DNA of 5,289 bases from NCBI GenBank assembly GCA_031254955.1, contig JAIRTK010000336.1, positions 1 through 5,289 on the forward strand. The letters are read 5' to 3'. The notes beneath the pieces are model-generated. The model saw only the letters and a list, made by a program, of their open reading frames with translations. It was not told the origin of the DNA and did not search any database. The position numbers were made by a program, and so were the translations under genes. Position 1 is the stretch's first letter. Every line of letters starts with the position of its first letter. The DNA is from Opitutaceae bacterium (GTDB taxonomy: Bacteria > Verrucomicrobiota > Verrucomicrobiia > Opitutales > Opitutaceae). Positions 1 through 5,197 of this stretch are shown here, in pieces.

Positions 1-42
1 GTCTGCAAAGGGTATGAATGGCGCGGCTGGGCGTGAATAGCA

Positions 43-64
43 AAAAGGGAGCGACAGCTCCTTT
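43..64 (-). terminator. candidate rho-independent terminator, possibly bidirectional
   Basis: On the minus strand GGAGC-TGTC-GCTCC is followed by CTTTTTG, a tetraloop hairpin with a short U-run. On the plus strand the same hairpin is followed by TTTAT, so it could also end a gene entering from the left. It lies about 145 bp beyond the stop codon of the UvrA-like gene, the only minus-strand gene that reads toward it. The five-pair stem is short, so confidence is moderate. Confidence 0.4.
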
Positions 65-87
65 ATGCTGGTCGTCCTCACGATAAA

Positions 88-168
88 TGCATTCGCGTAA
101 TGCATTCGCGTCCACTCGCATTCATTGGCGGCTCATTTGCGGTTCATTCGCGGTTCATTCGCGGCTGG
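88..168. repeat. short tandem repeats, 13-bp and 11-bp units
   Basis: Two 13-bp units, TGCATTCGCGTAA and TGCATTCGCGTCC, lie at 88-113. Four 11-bp units follow at 125-168: TTGGCGGCTCA, TTTGCGGTTCA, TTCGCGGTTCA and TTCGCGGCTGG. All share a TTCGCG-like core. The patch is non-coding and lies between the terminator candidate and the UvrA-like stop codon. No function is evident. Confidence 0.75.
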
Positions 169-209
169 GATTTGTTTGTCCGGGGAAATTGAATTTCTCA
201 AAAGCGCCT

Positions 210-1445
210 CTATGATTTTTCCGGTTTCCTTTGTTTTCTTTTGTTCAAGATAAAAGGTCCGGCTTGTTTTATACTTCCCAGCTTGGCGCGCAGATAGGGG
301 GCGGTGGGGGAATTTTTCACCCGCAACAGGCCGGGGAGCGGCCCTTGGTAGAGCAGCTCGCCGCCCGCCGGGCCGCCGTCGGGGCCAAGTTCGATGATGT
401 AGTCGGCCTCGGCCAGAAGATCGAGGTGGTGCTCGATCACGACGACGGTGTGGCCTTGATCGACGAGCGAGTGCAGCACGTGGATGAGCTTTTCGCAGTC
501 GCTCAGGTGCAGGCCGATGGTGGGTTCCTCAAGGAGATAGAGGTTGCGGGGAAGTTCGCCGCGCGAGCGTTCCTTGACGGTCGCGAGGCCTTGCGAGAGT
601 TCGGTGACGAGCTTCAGGCGCTGGGCTTCGCCGCCGCTGAGGGTGGGCGAGGACTGGCCGAGCGTGAGATAGCCGAGGCCGCAATCGACCATGAGGCGGC
701 AGGTTTGCGAGAGATGGTTGTGAAAGTCGAAAAAGGCGGCGGCTTCGTCAAAGGTGAGCTGGAGCACTTGGCCGATGTTTTTGCCCTTCCAGGTGATGTC
801 GGAAAGCTCGGGCGCGTAGCGGGTGCCGCGGCAGTCGTCGCAGGGCAGGTAGGTGTCGGGCATGAAGGCCATTTCGAGCTTGATGCGACCCGCGCCCGCG
901 CAGGCTTCGCAACGCCCGCCGGCGGTGTTGAAGGAGTAGCGGGAGGCCGTGTAGCCGCGGATTTTCGACTCGGGCAGGCCGGCGAAAAACTGGCGGATTT
1001 GGTCGAAGATGCCGAGGTAGGTGGCCGGCGTGGAGCGCGGGGTTTTGCCGATGGGCGACTGGTCCACCTCGATGACGGAGCGAAAGGTGTGGCCGTTGAG
1101 CAGGAGAGCGAAGGGCGGGGGCGGGGCGGGCGGTTTGGCGCGGCGGCGCGGCGGGGTTGTCTTTGCGGTTGCCTGATTTTTGTCACCGGTCACTGCCGCC
1201 CCGGCCAGCGAATCGTCCGCGAAGCCGGTGGCCTTGACGAAGGCGGGGCCGGCGAGTTTTTGGGCGCCGGTCTTGATGGCGTGCGAGACGGCGGGATGCA
1301 GGAGGTCGCGGAAAAGCGTCGATTTCCCCGCGCCGCTGGGGCCGGCGACCATGATGAGGCGTCCGAGCGGGAGATGCAGGTCGAAGCCGCGCAGGTTGCG
1401 CAGTCGGGCGCCGGTGAGCGTGAGCCATTCGGGTGCGGATGCCAT
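210..1445 (-). CDS. UvrA-like ATPase, C-terminal half only (excinuclease ABC subunit A family)
   Basis: The 411-residue protein aligns by eye with the second half of UvrA, the damage-recognition ATPase of nucleotide excision repair. Visible in order: Walker A GPSGAGKS (residues 35-42); Q-loop region VDQSPIGKTPRS (127-138); a zinc module with Cys179, Cys182, Cys202 and Cys205; ABC signature LSGGEAQR (269-276); Walker B LYLLEEP (302-308), with Glu where most UvrAs have Asp; and H-loop IEHH (His339). Full UvrA is about 940 residues, so the first ATPase, the UvrB-binding region and the insertion domain are absent. A Pro/Ala/Arg-rich insert (about 92-111) lies between Walker A and the Q-loop. I chose the ATG giving MASAPEWLTL because homology begins directly after it; a TTG at 1481 would add 12 residues. 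Neither start has a clear Shine-Dalgarno. It follows aroQ on the same strand. It may be a specialised paralogue, one part of a split long UvrA, or a decaying remnant; the frame is intact. Confidence 0.85.
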   Translation of the reverse strand: MASAPEWLTLTGARLRNLRGFDLHLPLGRLIMVAGPSGAGKSTLFRDLLHPAVSHAIKTGAQKLAGPAFVKATGFADDSLAGAAVTGDKNQATAKTTPPRRRAKPPAPPPPFALLLNGHTFRSVIEVDQSPIGKTPRSTPATYLGIFDQIRQFFAGLPESKIRGYTASRYSFNTAGGRCEACAGAGRIKLEMAFMPDTYLPCDDCRGTRYAPELSDITWKGKNIGQVLQLTFDEAAAFFDFHNHLSQTCRLMVDCGLGYLTLGQSSPTLSGGEAQRLKLVTELSQGLATVKERSRGELPRNLYLLEEPTIGLHLSDCEKLIHVLHSLVDQGHTVVVIEHHLDLLAEADYIIELGPDGGPAGGELLYQGPLPGLLRVKNSPTAPYLRAKLGSIKQAGPFILNKRKQRKPEKS

Positions 1446-1542
1446 GAGGAGCGAAAAAAGCGGATTGTCCCGCAACCGCAATCATGGAGGCGCCGGGAAA
1501 CGCCCGCCCGCGGGGCGCGCGCGATCGCCGCCGCCGCGCGTC

Positions 1543-1971
1543 TCACTGTTTCAACAAAAACCGCAGCGCCGCGAAATAGCCCTCCAGGCCCAGCCCCGTC
1601 ACCATGCCGGCGCACGCCGGCGCGGTGAGCGACTGGTGGCGGAATTCCTCGCGCTTGTAGATATTCGAGATGTGCACCTCCACCGTCGGCAGGCGCGCGC
1701 CCAGGAGCGCGTCCCGCAAGCCCACGCTCGTGTGCGTGAGCGCGCCGAAATTCACGACGAGGCCGTCCGCCTTCGCGTCCGCCAGCGCCGCGATCCGGTC
1801 AATCAACGCGCCCTCGTGGTTCGACTGGAAAAACTCCAGCCGCGCCGCGCCGCCGAACTCCGCGCGCAGCCGCTCCTCCAGTTGCGCCAGCGTGGTCGCG
1901 CCGTAAATCTCCGGCTCGCGTTTGCCGAGCCGGTCGAGATTGGGGCCGTTGAGGATGCCGATGGTTTTCAT
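1543..1971 (-). CDS. aroQ: 3-dehydroquinate dehydratase, type II
   Basis: Type II dehydroquinase catalyses the reversible trans-dehydration of 3-dehydroquinate to 3-dehydroshikimate, the third step of the shikimate pathway, in the cytoplasm and usually as a dodecamer. The 142 residues are normal family length. The N-terminal motif LNGPNLDRLGKREPEIYG (7-24) holds the lid Arg18 and catalytic Tyr23. FFQSNHEG (47-54), Asn74, His80, His100 in VEVHISN and Arg111 in FRHQS match the substrate-binding and catalytic positions of the family. One oddity is NFGALTHTS (74-82), with Phe75 where Pro or Ala is usual. The ATG start fits the homology exactly (MKTIGILNGPN). Upstream lies AT-rich sequence without a clear Shine-Dalgarno, the likely promoter region, and it overlaps one arm of an inverted repeat. 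The UvrA-like gene follows 97 bp downstream and could be cotranscribed. Confidence 0.96.
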   Translation of the reverse strand: MKTIGILNGPNLDRLGKREPEIYGATTLAQLEERLRAEFGGAARLEFFQSNHEGALIDRIAALADAKADGLVVNFGALTHTSVGLRDALLGARLPTVEVHISNIYKREEFRHQSLTAPACAGMVTGLGLEGYFAALRFLLKQ

Positions 1972-2077
1972 GGGAATATAGTTTACAGTTTAAGTTGGAA
2001 TTTAAGTGAAAGTGAAAGAGGGCGGCGGCGCGGACGTGGACTTCAATAATTAACTGGGGTTACGCGCGGCCTCGGTC

Positions 2078-2123
2078 GTAACGCAGGCTGGCGGACTGTC
2101 GCTCCGCTCGACGCCCAGTCTGC
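2078..2123 (-). repeat. REP-like palindromic unit (copy 1 of the GAGCGRAGYGACAG family)
   Basis: On the minus strand the unit contains GTCGAGCGGAGCGACAGTCC, then GCCAGCCTGCGTTAC. It folds: GCAGGCTGG (2083-2091) pairs with CCAGTCTGC (2115-2123) with one wobble, and inside it GTCG (2098-2101) pairs with CGAC (2109-2112). An adjacent pair GTTACG/CGTAAC (2059-2064 and 2077-2082) adds another stem. Three related copies occur elsewhere in the window. Confidence 0.6.
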
Positions 2124-2148
2124 TTCAGGGCGGGCCATCGACCCGTCA

Positions 2149-2195
2149 GCAGGTTGGGTTCCGGGCAAAGCGAGAAGCCTGACAACCTGCGCTAC
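2149..2195 (+). repeat. REP-like palindromic unit (copy 2 of the GAGCGRAGYGACAG family)
   Basis: The unit reads TCCGGGCAAAGCGAGAAGCC followed by TGACAACCTGCGCTAC, close to the minus-strand reading of copy 1 about 40 bp away. GCAGGTT (2149-2155) pairs with AACCTGC (2184-2190). Copies 1 and 2 are in opposite orientation, so together they make an inverted pair. Confidence 0.55.
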
Positions 2196-2377
2196 ACCAG
2201 CAGCGCGCAACCTCAATAATCAACTTGAATTTAAACCGACAGTCCGGAGGCCCGCCAACTTAAACTTCCAACTTAAACTTCTTTCTACAACGGATGCGAC
2301 TCAAAGTTATGCCGCCGAGATGACGCGGCGTGACGCAAGGCCAGTCCCTGCGCGTCGCGTAATATCAGTTATGCCAT

Positions 2378-2545
2378 CCCCCTCTTTATTCTTCTCTTCC
2401 CTCTTCCCTCTTTTTCTTTCCTCCTTCCTCTTTATCTTTATCTTTCGTCAGGAGCGGACGGGGAAAATTCCGAGCGGAGTGAGACGCCTGACAAGAGGAA
2501 AGAGGAAAGAGAAAGAATAAAGAAAAAGAACAAAGAGGAAAGATT
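2378..2545. repeat. long pyrimidine/purine imperfect inverted repeat with a REP-like centre (copy 3)
   Basis: About 68 bases of almost pure C/T (2378-2445) are followed after a short centre by about 50 bases of almost pure A/G (2493-2545), so the tracts can pair imperfectly. GTCAGG (2447-2452) and CCTGAC (2487-2492) form an exact inner stem. The centre holds TTCCGAGCGGAGTGAGACGC (2468-2487), copy 3 of the REP-like family, and a direct GAGCGGA duplication. The structure lies downstream of the Nif3-like gene and upstream of aroQ. Confidence 0.65.
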
Positions 2546-2579
2546 CCGGTGGGAACACCCCTTTTGGGGGCGCGCCCTT

Positions 2580-3332
2580 CTATAACGGATTCTCCGTGGC
2601 GATGAACTCCCACGGCAGCCCGAATTTTTCCGCCAGTTCCGCCGCGAGCGCGCGCACGCCGTGGGTCTCGGTCGCGTAGTGGCCGCACAAATACACGTTC
2701 AACCCCGATTCCTGCGCGACGTTGAACCATTCCTCGCGCAGTTCGCCCGTCACCAGCGTCGTCACGCCCGCCGCCGGCATCGCGGGGATGGCGCTGTTGC
2801 CGCTCCCGCTGCAAAACGCCACCTTGCCCGGACGCTCCGGCCCGCATTCCACCGGCACCACGCGCGCGTAGAGCGATTCCAGCCGCGCCCGCAGCGCCGC
2901 CCGCGTGTCCGCCCACGCCGCCGCCCAGCCCGTCGGCTCGCCGTCGCGCACCAGAAACGGCTCGTCCGGCGCAAGCCCGAGCTGGCGGGCGAGCAGGGCG
3001 TTGTTGCCGATCTCCGGGTGCGCGTCGAGCGGCAGGTGGCACGAATACAGCGCGCAATTCCCAAGCACCAGCGTGCTCACCCGCCCGTAAACCGGCCCGG
3101 TGATCGGACGCGGCATGTCCCAAAACATCCCGTGGTGCGCGATCAGGAAATCCACGCCCGCCGCGACCGCCTTGCGAAACGGCGCCACGCCCGAGTCCAC
3201 GATCGCGCCGACCTTGGTCACGCGCCCGGCGTTCGCGACCTGCAACCCGTTGAACGCCCCCGGCGCGTCCTTGAACGCCGCGCGCCGCGTGCGTGTGTCG
3301 CAATAGTCAACCAATTCCTGAAGCGAAGCCAT
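2580..3332 (-). CDS. Nif3-like dinuclear metal center hexameric protein (DUF34/YbgI family)
   Basis: The 250-residue protein belongs to the widespread Nif3/DUF34 family: toroidal hexamers with two metal ions per subunit. The family's biochemical role is unsettled; some members carry the label GTP cyclohydrolase I type 2, for which I see no specific support. The expected metal ligands are all present: His66-His67 in LIAHHGMFWD, Asp103 in CHLPLDAHPEIGNN, and His218 and Glu222 in CGHYATETHG. The substrate-pocket-like segments FNGLQV (27-32) and TGELREEW (195-202) are also typical. Length fits the compact bacterial form of about 250 residues without the larger central insertion of some homologues. 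The ATG start has a purine-rich AAAGGTGGGG just upstream, the most Shine-Dalgarno-like sequence at any start in this window. The gene stands alone: about 600 bp of repeats lie downstream and about 800 bp without a gene upstream, so it is probably monocistronic. Confidence 0.95.
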   Translation of the reverse strand: MASLQELVDYCDTRTRRAAFKDAPGAFNGLQVANAGRVTKVGAIVDSGVAPFRKAVAAGVDFLIAHHGMFWDMPRPITGPVYGRVSTLVLGNCALYSCHLPLDAHPEIGNNALLARQLGLAPDEPFLVRDGEPTGWAAAWADTRAALRARLESLYARVVPVECGPERPGKVAFCSGSGNSAIPAMPAAGVTTLVTGELREEWFNVAQESGLNVYLCGHYATETHGVRALAAELAEKFGLPWEFIATENPL

Positions 3333-3611
3333 GCCCCACCTTTGCCCCGCCCCGCGCCTCGGTCAACCGCGAAGCCGCCGGCGCTCCGGAATCCCGCAAT
3401 GATGAGACAACAAACCCGCAACAACACCCTATTGGCAGGCATAATAATCAAACGGATGTTGTGCGCATGAAAGTCCATTCGCCGCCAAAGCGAGTTTGTT
3501 TCAACGGCGCTGTTTCACAAAAACGACAGGGCGACTTCGCACGAACAACAGGCTTGTTCGCTAACCGTGTTTTCGTCGTGAGGCACCATTCAAGTCGCTT
3601 CCAAAAATGGC

Positions 3612-3730
3612 CGGAGGCGGCAGGGAGGCCTCTCCGAGGTCTCCGCGACGGCGCTCCGATTTCCCCATGAAACCCAAACCGCCCCCCTCCGCCCGGAGGA
3701 AGCCTCGGAGAGACCTCCCTGCCGCCTCCG
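3612..3730. repeat. palindromic element with 33-bp inverted arms
   Basis: The left arm (3612-3644, beginning CGGAGGCGGCAGGGAGG) and right arm (3698-3730, ending CCTCCCTGCCGCCTCCG) are inverse copies with about three mismatches around a 53-bp centre. Each arm contains a sub-palindrome of the form GGTCTCTCCGAGGC. The right arm, read inversely, shares the pattern GGGNGGTCTCNCCGAG with the hairpin after the YfgM-like gene. No transposase is present. The size and structure fit a REPIN or a very small MITE-like element. Confidence 0.75.
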
Positions 3731-3806
3731 CGCAACCTCAATCACTGCAAAAACAGGGCTGGCGAATAATACCCTTTCCCAGTGAGACCCTTTAGAAGCA
3801 GAGCCA

Positions 3807-3915
3807 TGTAGGGGCTTCGCTTGCGAAGCCCGTTACTGGAGCACGGCTTTTGCTGGAGCACGGCCTTTGCTGGCGCACGGTTATCAAGCCGGGCGTCGCA
3901 AGCGGCGCCCCTGCA
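3807..3915. repeat. REPIN-like element: two inverted hairpins around a 17-bp tandem repeat
   Basis: The left arm (3807-3831) and right arm (3891-3915) are 25-bp inverse copies matching at about 21 positions, with shared pattern TGYAGGGGC, two variable bases, then CGCTTGCGA. Each arm is itself a hairpin: GGGCTTCGC-TT-GCGAAGCCC on the left, and GGGCGTCGC-AA-GCGGCGCCC on the right with one mismatch. Between them the 17-bp unit TGGAGCACGGCTTTTGC is repeated (3837-3853, 3854-3870) with a third degraded partial copy from 3871. Inverted hairpin units bounding a short spacer are the classic REPIN/BIME layout. Confidence 0.75.
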
Positions 3916-3980
3916 AAAGAGTGATTTTCATTAGGAAGCGGTATAAGTCTTTTCTCATTCGCCCCGGCGGCACCGCTCGG

Positions 3981-4030
3981 GGAGAAAGAGAGAGAGAACG
4001 AGAGAGAACGAGAACGAAGAATGAAGAACG
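3981..4030 (+). repeat. purine-rich simple repeat upstream of the YfgM-like gene
   Basis: The tract is almost entirely A/G, with two exact copies of AGAGAGAACG (3991-4000 and 4001-4010) followed by shorter variants. It is preceded by an imperfect GC-rich stem, CCCCGGCGG/CCGCTCGGGG (3962-3982). It would lie in the 5' region of the YfgM-like transcript if the promoter is further upstream. No function is evident. Confidence 0.6.
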
Positions 4031-4138
4031 AGCCAGGGAAGCAAAAGCCCCCCTCGACTCCTCCCTTTACACGCCGCCCTGTATTTGTTCTCCTCAACAT
4101 TTTCCAAAAAAACCGCACCTCCGAAAAACATCTTTCCC

Positions 4139-4894
4139 ATGTCCAAATCCGCACCCGCCAGCCAGGAAGCCAAAGCCCCGGTCGTCCCCTTCGACGAGGC
4201 CCTGCACGCCATCTGGCAGAAAAACAAAAACTTCATCATCACCATCATCATCGCCGCCCTCGTCGCGATGCTCGGCTACTACGGCTTCGAGTATTTCCAG
4301 CACCAGAAGGAGACCTCCATCGCCGCCGCCTACGCCGCAGCCGGCGCCTCCTCCGCCAAGCTGAAAACCTTCGCCGACGAGCATCCCGGCCATGTCCTCG
4401 GCGGGCTTGCCCGGCTCCGCCTCGCCGACGAAGCCTTTGCCGCGAAAAACTACACCGAGGCCGCCGCCATCTACCAAGAGGCCGCCGACGCGCTCGGCGC
4501 CGGCCCCTTCGCCGGACGCGCCCGCCTCGGCGCCGCCGTCGCCAAAATCCATGCCGGACAAACCGCTTCTGGCGAGACCGCGCTCAAGCAACTCTCCAGC
4601 GACGGCGCGCAACTCCAGGACATCCGCGCCGAAGCCTCCTACCACCTCGGCACCCTCGCCCTCGCCGCCGGACGCCCGGACGACGCGCTCAAGTCCTTCG
4701 ACCTCGTCTCCGCCATCGCCCCCTCGTCCCTTTGGTCCCGGCAGGCCATGTTCCGCCGCAGCCTCATCGCCGACACCGCTCCCGCCGTCCCGGCTGCCGA
4801 TGCCGCCCCCGTTGCCCCCGCTGCCGACACCGCTCCCACCCAAGCTGCCGACGCTGCTCCCGCTCCCGCCGGCGCGCCCAGCATCCAGTTTTAA
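4139..4894 (+). CDS. membrane-anchored TPR protein, YfgM-like (TPR_21-type)
   Basis: The 251-residue protein has a short polar N-terminus, one hydrophobic helix (about 32-50, FIITIIIAALVAMLGYYGF) and then an Ala-rich helical region (about 55-205) with TPR-like segments such as LADEAFAAKNYTEAAAIYQEA and ASYHLGTLALAAGRPDDALKSFD. This is the architecture of YfgM-like proteins, inner-membrane proteins with a periplasmic TPR domain that in E. coli associate with the SecYEG translocon and periplasmic chaperones; the function here is inferred from architecture only. The last 40 residues (about 211-247) are a low-complexity Ala/Pro/Asp/Thr tail that E. coli YfgM lacks. I chose ATG at 4139 (MSKSAPASQEAK). 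A TTG 54 bp upstream would add a Lys/Ser-rich leader with no family support. No clear Shine-Dalgarno is visible. The gene is monocistronic in this window and converges on the tRNA. Unlike in E. coli, no BamB or Der gene is adjacent within the window. Confidence 0.85.
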   Translation: MSKSAPASQEAKAPVVPFDEALHAIWQKNKNFIITIIIAALVAMLGYYGFEYFQHQKETSIAAAYAAAGASSAKLKTFADEHPGHVLGGLARLRLADEAFAAKNYTEAAAIYQEAADALGAGPFAGRARLGAAVAKIHAGQTASGETALKQLSSDGAQLQDIRAEASYHLGTLALAAGRPDDALKSFDLVSAIAPSSLWSRQAMFRRSLIADTAPAVPAADAAPVAPAADTAPTQAADAAPAPAGAPSIQF

Positions 4895-4950
4895 GGCCCC
4901 CCGCCATTTCCAAGGCGACAGAATAAACAGGAAAGGCTCTAGCCGTCTTT

Positions 4951-4991
4951 AGGGTAGGGCATCAGGGTAGGGCGGTCTCGCCGAGACCGCC
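4951..4991. repeat. perfect 21-bp palindrome preceded by AGGGTAGGG doublet
   Basis: GGCGGTCTCG (4971-4980), a central C, and CGAGACCGCC (4982-4991) form a perfect palindrome that would fold as an eight-pair stem with a small loop. AGGGTAGGG occurs directly before it twice (4951-4959 and 4964-4972). No U-run follows on the plus strand, so it looks more like a dispersed palindromic repeat than a standard intrinsic terminator, though it could still slow or end transcription of the YfgM-like gene. Confidence 0.7.
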
Positions 4992-5027
4992 GTCGTTGGT
5001 GGCAAGCTATTCCCGGCGGTTTCGGCG

Positions 5028-5065
5028 TTCCGAGCGAAGCGACAGCCCGTCAACCTCCCTGCTGG
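5028..5065 (+). repeat. REP-like unit (copy 4 of the GAGCGRAGYGACAG family)
   Basis: The unit begins TTCCGAGCGAAGCGACAGCC and continues CGTCAACCTCCCTGCTGG, matching the other three copies in the core and in the CAACCT segment. No strong internal stem is evident in this copy. Confidence 0.55.
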
Positions 5066-5129
5066 ATAAAGTGTGCATTCAATTCGGAAAAGGTATCAGG
5101 TTTTCCCGCACAGGCCGAGGCCGAAGAAC

Positions 5130-5197
5130 CCGGCTCCGCCTCTCTTGGTGGCTCTTGAAAACAAACCGGTCATTCAAATTGGCGAGGAGCCGGTTTT
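5130..5197 (+). terminator. candidate stem-loop terminator for the YfgM-like transcript
   Basis: CCGGCTCC (5130-5137) pairs with GGAGCCGG (5186-5193), directly followed by TTTT. An alternative shorter stem AAACCGG/CCGGTTT (5163-5169 and 5190-5196) competes for the same right arm. The loop is long and the T-run short, so this is a weak call; it lies more than 230 bp after the YfgM-like stop codon. Confidence 0.25.

Larger units (their letters stand above)
1..209. other. intergenic region without an assignable gene
   Basis: No gene can be assigned. The first 36-40 bases could be the last codons of a plus-strand gene in either of two frames (stops at 34-36 or 38-40), but this is too little to judge. 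The rest carries a terminator-like hairpin, a patch of short tandem repeats and a small perfect palindrome GAAATT-G-AATTTC at 185-197, just past the UvrA-like stop codon. Confidence 0.6.
1987..2280. repeat. repeat mosaic bounded by 14-bp inverted repeats
   Basis: AGTTTAAGTTGGAA at 1987-2000 is repeated exactly in inverse orientation at 2266-2279, and similarity continues past it with a one-base gap. The right arm lies in a perfect 13-bp tandem duplication, CCAACTTAAACTT (2255-2267 and 2268-2280). Inside, CTTCAATAATTAACTGG (2041-2057) resembles CCTCAATAATCAACTTG (2211-2227) in direct orientation. The two internal GAGCGRAGYGA-type palindromic units sit between those direct copies. Confidence 0.7.
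1972..2579. other. 608-bp gene-free region made of nested repeats
   Basis: No credible gene is present; open frames here are short and lack protein-like composition. The part nearest aroQ is AT-rich and probably contains its promoter, although I cannot fix -35 and -10 boxes. The remainder is the set of inverted, tandem and palindromic repeats listed separately. A short CCCC-TTTT-GGGG hairpin and a GGGCGCGCCC palindrome lie immediately after the Nif3-like stop codon. Confidence 0.7.
3333..4138. other. 806-bp region without a convincing gene
   Basis: The region upstream of both the Nif3-like gene (minus) and the YfgM-like gene (plus) must contain the promoters of both. I see no confident -35/-10 pair. 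The segment 3333-3611 is largely unremarkable apart from the hairpin CGAACAA-CAGGC-TTGTTCG at 3542-3560. A 67-codon open frame (ATG at 3467, stop at 3670) runs into a repeat arm and is not supported as a gene. The rest is two inverted-repeat elements and a purine-rich tract, listed separately. Confidence 0.65.

Noticed and set aside
1446..1542. A missing UvrA N-terminal half as a frameshifted pseudogene
   Set aside because: Only 97 bp separate the UvrA-like start from aroQ, and no UvrA-like sequence is visible in any frame there.
231..1628. 465-codon open frame on the plus strand
   Set aside because: It is antisense to the UvrA-like gene, has biased Gly/Ala/Val composition without family motifs, and runs into aroQ. 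The minus strand has clear UvrA motifs along the same stretch.
2661..3470. 269-codon plus-strand open frame opposite the Nif3-like gene
   Set aside because: It is very rich in Arg/Pro/His, typical of the antisense frame of a GC-rich gene, and has no recognisable motif; the minus strand has every Nif3 metal ligand.
3293..3670. 125-codon plus-strand open frame, or its 67-codon inner version from ATG 3467
   Set aside because: It overlaps the start of the Nif3-like gene, ends inside the left arm of a repeat element and shows no protein-like pattern or ribosome binding site.
3837..3882. Possible CRISPR-like repeats
   Set aside because: The units are 17 bp and directly adjacent, with no spacers and no cas gene; they are a simple tandem repeat within the REPIN-like element.
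4094..4843. 249-codon minus-strand open frame opposite the YfgM-like gene
   Set aside because: Its Gly-rich low-complexity composition and antisense position mark it as a shadow; the plus strand has a membrane helix and TPR-like pattern.
4021..4926. 301-codon plus-strand open frame in another frame over the YfgM-like gene
   Set aside because: It is almost entirely Arg/Pro/His/Ser, as expected from a frame-shifted reading of a GC-rich gene.
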